Shown piece after piece: positions 36,363 to 45,905 of a stretch of DNA of 64,000 nucleotides. The stretch comes from Halalkalibacter suaedae (GTDB lineage Bacteria; Bacillota; Bacilli; Bacillales; Bacillaceae_D): the NCBI RefSeq assembly GCF_017939705.1, contig NZ_JAGKSQ010000006.1, positions 186,001 through 250,000 on the forward strand, given 5' to 3'. Under the pieces are notes generated by a model. It was not told the origin of the DNA. It saw only the letters and a list, made by a program, of their open reading frames with translations, and did no database searches. Position numbers and translations under genes: made by a program. Numbering within the stretch: position 1 is the first letter of the stretch; each line of letters opens with the position of its first letter.

Positions 36363-38474
36363 TTATTCTACTGCCATGTAAAATAGATTTGCCACATCAT
36401 CTTTTGTGATTACATGTGTGCCTGAATTAAGCGATACAGTGACAATACCATTTACAATCGGATAGCTTGTCCCATTTACCTTGATTTCTGCTCCATCTTC
36501 AGTGTTGAACACTAATGTTAATGTGGACTCTTCAGTCGTCGCAAACTCAATCCTAGTTGAACTTTCAATCTTAAGGCATTGATTTAAAGTTAACCCATTA
36601 TATTCTACCGTCCCTTTGCTAGATGATAAATTTCCTTCAATAGCGAAGTAGTTGCTGACTTTTCCATTTGTCGTGAAATTATGAGAGTATGCTTCTGACG
36701 GATCCGTTGGGTCTGTTGGAGGCGTGGGGTCAGTCGGATCTGTCGGGTCTGTTGGTGTCGGATCTGTTGGACTTGGGTCTGTTGGCATTTCTGTGGAATT
36801 GCCCCCTACAGATATGAGGCTTGTCTTGTAACCTTTAATTTTTGCCATAAGCTCTGAGTTGAGTTTGTAGGATTTGTCATCAACCGAGTCATTAAATTCC
36901 CATGTAAAGTCTCCATTATTTAGGCGCCCAGCTTCTGCTGTCACAATTTGCTCAACATCGCTTACGTTGTCAATACTAGAACCATTGACACCAAGATCTA
37001 TCCTAGTATCAAAGTTATTATACGTTGTCCCACCGACTAATGTTTTGTAAGAGCTTGGAACGGTTTCATTTCTCGACGATGCTAGATACGCATCAAATGA
37101 TTTGGCATTAGCTGATGCTGTTCCCTCATTTGAATTTGCGTAAATAAGACTTGCCGCATCGACAACAATATTATTATATGCCTTAATCATACCTCCATCT
37201 TCACCTGAGAATGTACCATCGCCTAATGCATCAGTACCTTGTAATGAGCTCATCATTGGATTCTTTGCATTTCTAAAATAATTCGATTCTACAAATGCCG
37301 AACTTCCTGTTGTTGTACCAATACCATATTTTGAAATGCCATCAAAGAAATTATTATAGACATGGACTGACGCTACTCTTATACGTGGATGGCGCGAGTC
37401 TGAATGATCAAACCAGTTATGGTGAAAGGTAACAAAGAACTCTGATGATTCACTCAACCCAACTAGAGAAGCTTTTCCTGAATCCCAATAATGATTGTGA
37501 GAGATTGTGATATGTGTTGAACCCTTTTTAAGATCTGTTGAACCATCACCTTTTGCTTGGTCAGAATCCGATCCTGCCGTCCCGTAGAAAAGATCATTGT
37601 GATGCAACCAGATATTTGCGTTCCCTGTATCAAGAGAAATGCCATCATCAGGGAATAATGCCATACCTAGGTTTCGAACTTCTACATTCCCGCCATTTCT
37701 GACTAATATTCCCCACCCGTAAGCATATGCATCTTCTCCGATACCTTCTAATGTTATATTCATTTCTGAATAACTCGATTTACCTTTCACTTCAAGATAA
37801 CCATTACCATTAACTTGTCCACTCATGTCCCCAGAAGTGACTTGTCCAATAAATCTGATTGCAAGCGGTGTCGTATCATATCCCTTTTGTCGTAATGAAA
37901 GAATTTCGCTTATACCAACACCCGTCTGTACATCACCTGAGCTATTAACGATTACATCATGAGAAACAGTTTTCGCAGTCTCCGATGTTACATAGATAAC
38001 TTGAGCCCCGTCCTTCATTGTCCCGTCCTCATTATATGCACCTGAACCCGTACCATACTTCGAGTTATCAGCAAAAGCAAAACCAGATCTATCATGCTCC
38101 GTTACTGATATTACACCCGAGGAAGCGCTTACTTTTTGACCGTTAGAAAGAATCGCATCAACCTTCATGACATAATCTCCAGCTGCAAGTCCTACTGCAT
38201 CAGCTCTCCAAAATGAAGCGTATCTGCGAATCAATTCATTGTCAATTTGCTCATATTGACTATCTGGTGCATTAGCATGTTTGACATAGACATTATATCC
38301 TTCAGCATTACTTACTGGAGACCACTCTATATATGCCGTTTCAAACCAACCTCCACTGTTAGTTATAGAAAGACTAGCAGCATGTAATGTCTGACTTGCG
38401 AATCCGCATACCAGAAATAGCATAAAAGAATAGATCAATACTCGACTAAACCCTTTTTTAATCATAGCCCTCAC
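36363..38474 (-). CDS. Secreted pectate lyase, PL1 family, multidomain
   Basis: Cleaves polygalacturonate by beta-elimination outside the cell. About 703 residues from GTG 38474, chosen because GGAGGG lies 6 bases upstream and a signal peptide follows (RAMIKKGFSRVLIYSFMLFL, cleavage near HAAS). Then a fibronectin-III-like domain (about 30-125), the PL1 beta-helix (about 130-570) with calcium-site acidic residues and the conserved catalytic-arginine region HSDSRHPRIR, a Pro-Thr-Asp linker of PTDP repeats (about 585-615), and a C-terminal beta domain that is not recognised (possibly carbohydrate binding). A c-di-GMP class I riboswitch and terminator lie upstream, so expression is probably under c-di-GMP control. 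Confidence 0.92.
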   Translation of the reverse strand: MRAMIKKGFSRVLIYSFMLFLVCGFASQTLHAASLSITNSGGWFETAYIEWSPVSNAEGYNVYVKHANAPDSQYEQIDNELIRRYASFWRADAVGLAAGDYVMKVDAILSNGQKVSASSGVISVTEHDRSGFAFADNSKYGTGSGAYNEDGTMKDGAQVIYVTSETAKTVSHDVIVNSSGDVQTGVGISEILSLRQKGYDTTPLAIRFIGQVTSGDMSGQVNGNGYLEVKGKSSYSEMNITLEGIGEDAYAYGWGILVRNGGNVEVRNLGMALFPDDGISLDTGNANIWLHHNDLFYGTAGSDSDQAKGDGSTDLKKGSTHITISHNHYWDSGKASLVGLSESSEFFVTFHHNWFDHSDSRHPRIRVASVHVYNNFFDGISKYGIGTTTGSSAFVESNYFRNAKNPMMSSLQGTDALGDGTFSGEDGGMIKAYNNIVVDAASLIYANSNEGTASANAKSFDAYLASSRNETVPSSYKTLVGGTTYNNFDTRIDLGVNGSSIDNVSDVEQIVTAEAGRLNNGDFTWEFNDSVDDKSYKLNSELMAKIKGYKTSLISVGGNSTEMPTDPSPTDPTPTDPTDPTDPTPPTDPTDPSEAYSHNFTTNGKVSNYFAIEGNLSSSKGTVEYNGLTLNQCLKIESSTRIEFATTEESTLTLVFNTEDGAEIKVNGTSYPIVNGIVTVSLNSGTHVITKDDVANLFYMAVE

Positions 38475-38624
38475 TAAAATCCCTCCATTATTTAAATTAA
38501 AAAACTTCAACCTACTAGAATGACTACCTACAAATCCAAAATAATCATTAGACCATTCCATTCACCTCCTCAAATAAGAATCTCGTTATCATTTCATACT
38601 GTGCAAATATAAATCTAGGAAAAT

Positions 38625-38652
38625 AAAAAACCTAATGAGCCTTCTCATTAGG
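38625..38652 (-). terminator. Riboswitch expression-platform terminator
   Basis: Perfect arms CCTAATGAG and CTCATTAGG, 4-base loop, six U. It lies between the riboswitch aptamer and the pectate lyase start, so it terminates the leader and not an upstream gene. Confidence 0.88.
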
Positions 38653-38697
38653 TTGCATACTCAAGCCAGATGTTGACATTACCCTAGCCATTTATAT

Positions 38698-38780
38698 GTG
38701 CAACCCGACGATCATAGCAAATTGCTTTACCTTAGACTCGTAGCTTTGCGTCCCTATTTTTCAATAGGTTTGCCCTATGT
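38698..38780 (-). promoter_or_regulatory. Cyclic-di-GMP class I (GEMM-I) riboswitch aptamer before the pectate lyase
   Basis: On the minus strand: GGGCAAACC, a hairpin CCTATTGAAAAATAGG with GAAA loop, GGGACGCAAAGC, then a CTAAGG-containing second stem and GGGTTGC. These are the conserved blocks of the GEMM-I consensus as in the Vibrio Vc2 RNA. The 3' GGTTGCA can pair with TGCAACC at the foot of the downstream terminator, giving a switching scheme. Whether ligand turns the gene on or off cannot be decided by eye. Confidence 0.88.
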
Positions 38781-39002
38781 AGTATCATGCTTTGTTTAGT
38801 TAACTTTACCAAAATTTGTAATATATGTTCAATAATTAGATAGCACTATTTTTAATAATGCTATTTAAGTCATTATTCTATTAAAAATCGATAAAGTACT
38901 TTTAATAGGGTGTTCCTACCTAGTTTTATATTAGAAACGATTGCGTAGGGTGATGAAGTGGGAAGAATGACTTAGGATGTAAAAAGTTAAAGGACCGTAA
39001 AA

Positions 39003-39031
39003 AAGCGAGAATCTATTCAAAGATTCCCGCA
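39003..39031 (-). terminator. Terminator of the DUF6612-like lipoprotein gene
   Basis: GCGAGAATCT and AGATTCCCGC arms, with a U-run on the minus strand, 14 bp after the stop. Confidence 0.85.
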
Positions 39032-39044
39032 TCCTTCCAGATTA

Positions 39045-39899
39045 TTATTGTTGTGCCTCTACCGCACCTTCAATAACTTCTTGTGGAATTTCAATTTCTT
39101 CAAGATGATTATGATCTACATACTGGCCTTTCATATCCTGTGCTATTGTTACTTTTTGTCCTTCCGCACTCATTTCCATCTCCATGTTGAGATTTAATAC
39201 TGTTGGATAATAGGTCTCTTTGTCGATATGTATCTCGTAATCCATATGATTGATTTTCATACTTTCAATAGCTTCTGCAGAATTAGCCATCCCCTCAGGC
39301 AACGTCTGTTCCACCGTTTCCTTCAGAAAGTCAGTAAACTTTTCACCAGAAGCATTTAGTACTAGAATATAGCTTTTATCATCTTGTTGGAATGTAAAGT
39401 CATCAACAAATCTTCTCAAGTTTTCAATTTCCGCTGCTGGGTTTGTCTGTTGATTCGATATTTGTACTAATTGTTCCATCATTTCAGACGGGAACTTCAT
39501 CCAAGTTTGGCTAGTAGGCTCATAATAGTACATACCGTCTTTTGAAAAATAACTTTCAACCTCCATGACTTGCTCTGTACCAGGGATTTCCGTACTTATT
39601 TTTTGATGAAAAGCCATAGGATCTTGAACAACATCCATTTCAAGTGTCGATTCTAATGTCACATTAGCTGCTTCATCTTGATCCGAATTAATTACTTGGT
39701 TTAAATCCATATTCACTTTGAAACTATTCAATTCTTTAGATGCCTCTGTCGTTTTTTCAAAAACTTGCTCCAATGTCAGATCCGATTTCTTTGCACTTGA
39801 AGTGCCATCCTCATTATTCACCGTATCAGCACTAGAATTACACGCAGCTAACATCAAAACGAAGAAAACCCCTAAAAGAATAGATAAACTTTTTTTCAA
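39045..39899 (-). CDS. LolA-like/DUF6612-family lipoprotein
   Basis: 284 residues. Signal peptide MKKSLSILLGVFFVLMLAAC with lipobox LAAC, then a polar linker and a large antiparallel beta domain of the lipoprotein-localisation-factor type (about 45-270), in which DUF6612 proteins of Bacillaceae belong. The repeating VTLESTLEMDVVQDP and YPTVLNLNMEMEMSAEGQKV strands are typical. It is anchored on the outer membrane face; the cargo is unknown. It has its own terminator and a gap of about 360 bp to the chemoreceptor gene. Confidence 0.82.
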   Translation of the reverse strand: MKKSLSILLGVFFVLMLAACNSSADTVNNEDGTSSAKKSDLTLEQVFEKTTEASKELNSFKVNMDLNQVINSDQDEAANVTLESTLEMDVVQDPMAFHQKISTEIPGTEQVMEVESYFSKDGMYYYEPTSQTWMKFPSEMMEQLVQISNQQTNPAAEIENLRRFVDDFTFQQDDKSYILVLNASGEKFTDFLKETVEQTLPEGMANSAEAIESMKINHMDYEIHIDKETYYPTVLNLNMEMEMSAEGQKVTIAQDMKGQYVDHNHLEEIEIPQEVIEGAVEAQQ

Positions 39900-40060
39900 A
39901 ACTTCTCACACCCTTTTTGTTTATATGTCTAATCTAAGCAACTTAATCATTATAAATGTTTTAACTGGAAAATAACTCCTACATTACTCCTAATTTATGG
40001 GTATAATTACCAGTAGTTACTCCATTCAAACCTGACCATTGGTAAGTAGATGAGATTTTC

Positions 40061-40084
40061 CACTCAATGCTTAAGTATTGAGTG
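40061..40084. promoter_or_regulatory. 24-bp near-perfect palindrome upstream of the lipoprotein gene
   Basis: CACTCAAT and ATTGAGTG arms around GCTTAAGT. It is 160 bp upstream of the start and lacks a U-run; it could be an operator. Nothing else is recognised in 39900-40203. Confidence 0.4.
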
Positions 40085-40203
40085 TTATATCTACCATTAC
40101 TAAAGAGATTAGCCGGTGTTTCTCAATCATGATTAAGGATAATAAATTATTTTCTGAAAATCCCCTTAGTTTTCGGATATCACCCTATGAAAAGCTTCAA
40201 CAC

Positions 40204-40233
40204 AAAAAACCTATAGGAACTTTATCCTATAGG
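40204..40233 (-). terminator. Terminator of the chemoreceptor gene
   Basis: CCTATAGGA and TCCTATAGG arms, with a six-U run on the minus strand, 30 bp after the stop. Confidence 0.9.
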
Positions 40234-40262
40234 CCTTGTTAGTACTGAACAAGTTTTAGGGT

Positions 40263-42014
40263 CTATACTTTTAACGTTTTTACAGCTTCCTCAAGATTAT
40301 TAATTAATTTTTTCATATCCTGTGCTGAATCAACAATAGTATCGAATGAAACCTTCTGATCTTTAATACTATCTGTTAGTGTAATAACTGTATCGCTATT
40401 TTGTGTGGTTAAATCTGTAAATTGTTCAAACGTAGATGTGATTTCTTGATTTTCTGCAGACATTTGTTCTGTTGCTGCAGATATTTCATCCATTTGAGCA
40501 GACACATCCCGTGCAGAGTCAAGAATATCAGCAAAAAGGACTCCTGTCTCTTTTACAAGAGATACACCGGCGTTCGCGTATTTGACTCCCTCATTAATTG
40601 AAGTAACAGCTTCCTCTGTCCCATTTTGTATATAATCAATTAATGATTTAATTTGCTCTGCTGAACCTTTTGATTGTTCCGCTAGCTTTTTCACTTCATT
40701 AGCAACAATCGCAAATCCTCTACCATGCTCCCCTGCTCGAGCCGCTTCAATCGAAGCATTTAATGATAAAAGACTTGTTTGTTCTGAAATGCTTGTAATC
40801 AGTCCAACAATCGAATGAATTTCATTAGAACGTTCATTAAGATTTCGGATAATCTTTTCTGAGTTTTGTGACGATTGATTAATCAATCCCATTTGTTTTC
40901 CTACTTGATCTACTGACTCATTCCCTTGCAATGCACGACTCTCAGTTTCTTTTGATCTTTCACTGACATTAGAAATATTACGAGCAACCGTCTCCACACC
41001 AGCAGATAACTGTTGCAACGAAGAGGAAATCTCATAAGCAGATCCACTCTGAGAATCAAATCTTCCTGACATTTCTGACACGTCTTTAGTAATACTATCC
41101 ATTTTCTCACTAGTTCTGTTTACAGAAGCGAACAATGAGTCATAGTTACTTGATGTATTCTTCGATGCCGATTCAATAGAATTAATTAACCTACTTATAT
41201 TATCTACCATCGCGTTAAAGCTTACAGCTACCCGACCAATTTCATCATTCGACTCTCTTAATCTCACATCGTAATTACCTTCTGTGACAGACTCAATCCC
41301 ACTAGCAAGCTCACCAATTGGTTTATATAGCTTTCCTAACAAGAAATATTCCAACACGCCAATAACCACAACGACAATTAATAGAATTATACCTACAGTC
41401 ATTAGGATATTTCGTTGACTATCTACAAAGCCTTGTGCATTAAAGTCCATTCCATAATAAGCATAAACATTACCATTTTCATCTACATACGGTTTAGCAA
41501 CTGTAATCCATGTACCTAATCCATCTGAGTAAATATCAGAAACGACTATTTCCTTTTCAGCCGTCAGCTTGTTAACTAGCTTGACAATATTATCAGGCTG
41601 ACCATACATATCGCCAACTGTTAAATCCGCTTCCGTTTTAAGTATGTCTAATAATCCTGATGGTGCAGCAACTAAACTCGTTTCTGATCCATTTTCTAAC
41701 TCAGTACCAAAAATATAACCCTGTGCAACTGAAGGTTGATAGTTTGATAATTGATCAAAATGACTAACCAAACGTTGAGTCGCTTCACTATTCTCATCAT
41801 CTGTTCCCATTACTTCGATTACATCTTTAGGATCAATATCCTGTGACCATGTTTCAACAATTTGTTCAGCATCTGTTACAAGATCGTCTAACATGAAATT
41901 AGAATTAACAGAGTAACTAACCCCAGTTATCAAAATAGCAACTAAAGTAGTTGTGATGATACTAAATAAAATACTTTTTGTCTTTAATGATATATTAGAA
42001 TACCATTTTCTCAT
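40263..42014 (-). CDS. Methyl-accepting chemotaxis protein
   Basis: Membrane chemoreceptor, 583 residues. First helix at about 13-32, extracytoplasmic sensor domain (about 35-200, dCache-like, with [18 protein letters not shown]), second helix (about 203-223), HAMP (about 224-278), then the coiled-coil signalling domain with the hairpin tip [21 protein letters not shown] (followed by [18 protein letters not shown]). It would signal through CheW/CheA to the flagellar motor. It is monocistronic. Its leader carries a c-di-GMP class I riboswitch and terminator; chemoreceptor genes are known targets of that RNA class. The ligand is unknown. Confidence 0.95.
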   Translation of the reverse strand: MRKWYSNISLKTKSILFSIITTTLVAILITGVSYSVNSNFMLDDLVTDAEQIVETWSQDIDPKDVIEVMGTDDENSEATQRLVSHFDQLSNYQPSVAQGYIFGTELENGSETSLVAAPSGLLDILKTEADLTVGDMYGQPDNIVKLVNKLTAEKEIVVSDIYSDGLGTWITVAKPYVDENGNVYAYYGMDFNAQGFVDSQRNILMTVGIILLIVVVVIGVLEYFLLGKLYKPIGELASGIESVTEGNYDVRLRESNDEIGRVAVSFNAMVDNISRLINSIESASKNTSSNYDSLFASVNRTSEKMDSITKDVSEMSGRFDSQSGSAYEISSSLQQLSAGVETVARNISNVSERSKETESRALQGNESVDQVGKQMGLINQSSQNSEKIIRNLNERSNEIHSIVGLITSISEQTSLLSLNASIEAARAGEHGRGFAIVANEVKKLAEQSKGSAEQIKSLIDYIQNGTEEAVTSINEGVKYANAGVSLVKETGVLFADILDSARDVSAQMDEISAATEQMSAENQEITSTFEQFTDLTTQNSDTVITLTDSIKDQKVSFDTIVDSAQDMKKLINNLEEAVKTLKV

Positions 42015-42244
42015 TGATGTACACTTCCCTTAAGTAATTAATTTAGATTTATTGCGAAAAGAAAAAAATGTCGGCTTATGTCTTATCGGCTATGCTAACA
42101 AAAGACTTAACTATTTTAAAAATAATCTCTGTTAAACTTGGTTGTTGATTTCTACCACAGGAAATCACTTAGCTCGGACACTCTTAATCTCCAGCCTTTT
42201 GCAACATGTGTAAAGTCGAAAAATTAAAGCTTTAACATAAGACT

Positions 42245-42288
42245 AAAAATAAAAGACTACAACCATAGGAAGTAGCCCATAAGTAGTC
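42245..42288 (-). terminator. Riboswitch expression-platform terminator of the chemoreceptor leader
   Basis: Arms GACTAC and GTAGTC plus inner ATGGG/CCTAT (one GU pair), then a U-rich run. It lies between aptamer and start codon. Confidence 0.82.
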
Positions 42289-42313
42289 ACACAACCTAGT
42301 AGTTGTTGTATGA

Positions 42314-42402
42314 AAAGCAACTGGCAGACTTATACATATGTCTAGTATTTAGTCCCTATAGTTTTGCGTCCTATTTTTTCAAATAGTTTGCCCATATTTA
42401 AT
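42314..42402 (-). promoter_or_regulatory. Cyclic-di-GMP class I (GEMM-I) riboswitch aptamer before the chemoreceptor
   Basis: Minus strand: GGGCAAAC, hairpin CTATTTGAAAAAATAG with GAAA-type loop, GGACGCAAAACTA, GGGACTAA and a final CCAGTTGC. The block order is identical to the aptamer at 38698-38780, with differences inside the stems. Confidence 0.85.
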
Positions 42403-42634
42403 TTAGACATTTAGCCTTAGGTAATATATCACATTTTCAGCCCGATGGCTATAGCTATGTTAGTGAGTGAAACAGATTAGGATAGTCAGAAGAAAATTGA
42501 TGTTCATATGAAGAAAAAAACAACATTGCGAAGACTGCTTAACCGTGTAAGCGATGCAAGAAGTCCTTTTCATGAGAATATTAAAGCAAATGGTCCGACC
42601 TCCTTTAACCCTCCCCCTATCCTTCTTCCTAACA

Positions 42635-42733
42635 CAAAAAAGAGTCCAATTTCTTGAACTCTTTTCTTAGAAAAATTTATTTTTCAAATTCTAAAACAGC
42701 TACGCACTCCACATGGCTTGAGTACGTAGCTGT
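42635..42733 (-). terminator. Two terminator hairpins after the small membrane gene
   Basis: First CAGCTACG...CGTAGCTG (42691-42733) followed by UUUU, then AAAAGAGT...ACTCTTTT (42639-42667) with a U-run, both oriented for the minus-strand gene ending at 42751. Nothing else is recognised in 42403-42634. Confidence 0.75.
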
Positions 42734-42750
42734 AAATATAAGGATCGCAG

Positions 42751-42930
42751 TTAATTGATAAAAAAAACTAATAAGCTGGACAGAGTAGCAAATAAACCTC
42801 CTACAGCTAATGCGGGGCCAAAGGTGTTCATCAGAGTACTTCTTTTTCTGTCTTTCCTTTGATTAAACGTATATTTAATAAGTGCGAAAAGTGCTGTAAC
42901 TGAAATAAAAACTATAACCCAAAGTTCCAT
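42751..42930 (-). CDS. Small two-helix membrane protein
   Basis: 59 residues from ATG 42930, which has GGAGGGGG 6 bases upstream (an in-frame ATG at 42948 lies before that site). Helices MELWVIVFISVTALFALI and GPALAVGGLFATLSSLLVFF flank a basic cytoplasmic loop (NQRKDRKRS). No family recognised. Confidence 0.62.
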   Translation of the reverse strand: MELWVIVFISVTALFALIKYTFNQRKDRKRSTLMNTFGPALAVGGLFATLSSLLVFFIN

Positions 42931-43339
42931 TTTTCCCCCTCCATTCATATCGCATTTATAATTTATATATCCTGCCAGTTACGATAAAGAGTGACTACCC
43001 TTATTGAGCAATCGCTCCTCATTTATTTATACAAAAGACGGAAACAATAATTGAATATGATATAAATGATGTGGCAATAAGTCATTATTTCTTACGTTTT
43101 CGTTCTAAAAGTATTGGTGCTATATTTAGTAAGATAGAAACAATTGTCAAAAACCATAATGCCCTTCCATCCCCCTTCCATCTAACACCCTAATTTTAGC
43201 ATAAATACCCAATTTATATTCATTAGGTTATTTCAAAATCACCACTATATCTGCTGCTAGTATGAGTCTAGTACACATTGAAACAATCTCACATTTTATC
43301 TATCTCTAGCCTTTATTCATCTCAACCAGAAGCCAGTTA
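42931..43339. other. Intergenic stretch without recognised features
   Basis: A hydrophobic frame near 43085-43180 (minus) lacks a usable start codon, so no gene is called. Confidence 0.5.
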
Positions 43340-43368
43340 AAAAAGAGCCCAAATTCGGACTCTTTTTA
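43340..43368 (-). terminator. Terminator of rlmCD
   Basis: AAAAGAG..CC and GG..CTCTTTT arms, U-run, directly at the stop codon. Confidence 0.82.
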
Positions 43369-44745
43369 TCAATTATTCATTTCAAGTACTGCAACATTTT
43401 CTATGTGCGTCGAATGAGGAAACATATCTACCGGTTGCACTTCCTTCGTCTTGTAGCCACCCTGCTCCAAATACTTCAGATCGCGAGCGAGAGTAGCCGG
43501 GTTACAGGAGACGTACACGACGCGCTTTGGCTTCATATTTAGGATCGTTTCTAGCAATGCTTCGTCACAGCCTTTTCGTGGTGGGTCCACAACGATGACA
43601 TCTGGTCTGATGCCTTGTGCATACCACCATGGCATAACCTTCTCTGCTTCTCCTACTGCAAAGTCCACATTTGAGATGCCGTTTAGTTCAGCATTTCGCT
43701 TTGCATCAGCAATCGCGTCTGGAACAATTTCAACTCCGTATACATGTTTTGCACGTTGAGCTAGAAACAATGAGATCGTTCCTATTCCGCAATAAGCATC
43801 GATCACAGTTTCTTTTCCTGATAACTCGGCGTACTCTAGTGCTTTGTCATAGAGGACCTTTGTTTGCTCTGGGTTTACTTGATAGAAGGAGCGTGCCGAG
43901 ATCGCAAACTTAATGTCTCCGATGTAATCGTGAATATATTCTTCTCCCCAAAGGACTGTTGTTTGATCACCGAATATGACATTCGTTCGTTTTGGGTTGA
44001 TGTTCTGGACAATTGATTTGACGTCTGGGATCTCGGCTTGGATCTCGTCAATTAATTGCTTTTTATGTGAAAGCTCTTGTCCTCTTGTAACAAGAACCAC
44101 CATAATTTCACCTGTTTTATAGCCTTTTCTTGCGACAACATGTCGTAATGTGCCTCTGTGCTTTTCTTCATCATAGCCTCTAATGCCATAGTTGTTAGCA
44201 ATTCGTTTCACAACGGCTACAATTTTATCGTTGTCCTCATGCTGTATAAGACATTCGTCCATATCGATAATTTGATGGCTGCGTTCTTGGTAAAAACCAC
44301 CTATCACAAGCCCACCTTCTTCCCCAATCGGAACCTGTGCTTTGTTGCGGTAGCGCCATGGCTCGTCCATCCCAAGTGTCGGGTGAATTGGGATGTCTTT
44401 AATTCCGCCAATTCGTTCAAGGACGTCCTTGACTTGCTTTTGTTTGGCTAGTAGTTGTCCCTCGTAGCTTAAGTGCTGGACCTGACAGCCACCACAGCGA
44501 TTGTAAATTGGACATGGTGGCTCGATGCGATGTGGACTCGCTTCATTTATTTCTAGTAAACGAGCAAAGCCGTAGCCCTTATTCGTTTTCGTTACTTTTA
44601 TCGTTACGTGTTCCCCAGGAAGTGCTTTCGGGACAAATAAGGTGTAGCCATTGACCTTGGCAACGCCTGCACCCTCATGCGTTAAATCTTCAATTTCGAC
44701 TTGAAGCTGTTCATTCTTTTGAACAGGTAGTGGTTGTTTCGTCAT
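43369..44745 (-). CDS. rlmD: 23S rRNA (uracil-C5)-methyltransferase RlmD/RlmCD (YefA-like)
   Basis: SAM-dependent enzyme that methylates uracils of 23S rRNA (U1939, and U747 in RlmCD). About 458 residues from ATG 44745 (AAAGGAC upstream). It has an N-terminal TRAM domain ([29 protein letters not shown]), an iron-sulphur Cys cluster ([15 protein letters not shown]), the SAM site [15 protein letters not shown], the [11 protein letters not shown] motif and the catalytic [11 protein letters not shown]. It follows dagK in the same direction with no promoter visible, as yerQ-yefA in B. subtilis. Confidence 0.95.
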   Translation of the reverse strand: MTKQPLPVQKNEQLQVEIEDLTHEGAGVAKVNGYTLFVPKALPGEHVTIKVTKTNKGYGFARLLEINEASPHRIEPPCPIYNRCGGCQVQHLSYEGQLLAKQKQVKDVLERIGGIKDIPIHPTLGMDEPWRYRNKAQVPIGEEGGLVIGGFYQERSHQIIDMDECLIQHEDNDKIVAVVKRIANNYGIRGYDEEKHRGTLRHVVARKGYKTGEIMVVLVTRGQELSHKKQLIDEIQAEIPDVKSIVQNINPKRTNVIFGDQTTVLWGEEYIHDYIGDIKFAISARSFYQVNPEQTKVLYDKALEYAELSGKETVIDAYCGIGTISLFLAQRAKHVYGVEIVPDAIADAKRNAELNGISNVDFAVGEAEKVMPWWYAQGIRPDVIVVDPPRKGCDEALLETILNMKPKRVVYVSCNPATLARDLKYLEQGGYKTKEVQPVDMFPHSTHIENVAVLEMNN

Positions 44746-44859
44746 TAGGTTCCGTCCTTTTTCTCGGTTATCGTGAATCATTGTACCACACTTACAAATA
44801 GCATTAAAAATGTCACAAAAATAAGAGAGTTCGCCGATTAGGTGTACTCTCTTTCTCAT

Positions 44860-45762
44860 CTAGTATTTACTTTTGCGATCACTTGGTGTCAGCATTTGAA
44901 AATGCTGATACATATTAACGAATTCAGCAGGTAATGCTCCACCATGTTCACCGTCTAGATTCAATTGCATGTCTCCTTCTACTTGGACCTTAATACGATT
45001 TGCATGAACATACATCACCTTTGGATGATTAATATGTTCACCACGTAAGGCGAGGGAGCCGATCTGAATAAATTCAGGAAATGAAATCTTTTTGACAATG
45101 ATGAAATCGAACATTCCATCCTTTAAAGAGGCGTTCGGAGCAAGCTTTTCAAAGCCACCAACAGAATTCGTATTTGCTACGAGGAACATCATAATCTCAT
45201 CTTCAAAAAGTTTCCCGTCGTATTCAATTCGAACTCTCTTAGGTGTGACCTGCGGGAGCTTCTCAAGTCCTTTTAAATAATAGGCAAATTGACCAACTGC
45301 GGTCTTTAATTTACTAGGAACCTCATAGGTCAGCTCTGTTAGCGATCCGGCAGCGGCAATATTAATGAAATAACGATCATCAACCTTACCGATATCAATC
45401 GGTTCAAGATGATCTCCACATAAGACATCACAGGCTTTTTCAATATCACGTGGAATGTGCAGGGCTCTAGCAAAATCATTTGTTGTCCCAGCTGGAATTA
45501 AACCAAGCATTGGTCTTTTATCCAAATCAGCTAAACCATTGACAACCTCAAATATTGTACCGTCACCGCCTGCAGCAATGACAAGGTCATACCCGTTTTC
45601 TCCTGCTTTTCGTGCGGCCCTCTTAGCACAGCCTTCTCCTGTTGTCGCATGGGCAGACGTTTCATAGCCGGCCTTTTCTAGTCTTTCTAGAACATAGGCA
45701 AGATTCTTTCTTATTTGTTCTCGTCCCGATGTCGGGTTATAAATAAAACGAGCTCGTTTCAT
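44860..45762 (-). CDS. dagK: Diacylglycerol kinase DagK
   Basis: Soluble, membrane-associated lipid kinase that returns diacylglycerol to phosphatidic acid during lipoteichoic acid synthesis. 300 residues of the YegS/DagK family: FIYNPTSG at the N-terminus, AAGGDGTIFEVVNGL nucleotide motif, LGLIPAGTTNDFARAL, and a C-terminal LNLDGEHGGALPAEF. AGGGG precedes ATG. It precedes rlmCD as in B. subtilis. Confidence 0.96.
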   Translation of the reverse strand: MKRARFIYNPTSGREQIRKNLAYVLERLEKAGYETSAHATTGEGCAKRAARKAGENGYDLVIAAGGDGTIFEVVNGLADLDKRPMLGLIPAGTTNDFARALHIPRDIEKACDVLCGDHLEPIDIGKVDDRYFINIAAAGSLTELTYEVPSKLKTAVGQFAYYLKGLEKLPQVTPKRVRIEYDGKLFEDEIMMFLVANTNSVGGFEKLAPNASLKDGMFDFIIVKKISFPEFIQIGSLALRGEHINHPKVMYVHANRIKVQVEGDMQLNLDGEHGGALPAEFVNMYQHFQMLTPSDRKSKY

Positions 45763-45849
45763 AGCGGATCCCCTACTTCAATGTAATAGTCTATCCAAAT
45801 TCTTCTAAATTGTATTGTACATTAAATCAACACCAGACAGCAAATAAAG

Positions 45850-45897
45850 AAGAAGGTTTCCAAAAGGCCAATGTTCTCCTTTTTTGGAAACCTTCTA
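45850..45897 (-). terminator. Terminator of the gat operon
   Basis: Long stem AGAAGGTTTCCAAAA...TTTTGGAAACCTTCT, nine bases after the gatB stop. The minus-strand tail is only weakly U-rich. Confidence 0.85.
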
Positions 45898-45905
45898 TAC
45901 TTCCT

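Noticed and set aside
38641-38780. T-box or SAM riboswitch before the pectate lyase
   Set aside because: No T-box sequence or SAM core; the conserved words fit the c-di-GMP class I RNA.
43085-43200. Possible small membrane peptide ending ERKRKK
   Set aside because: The frame has no usable start codon; only a TTG far from any ribosome binding site.
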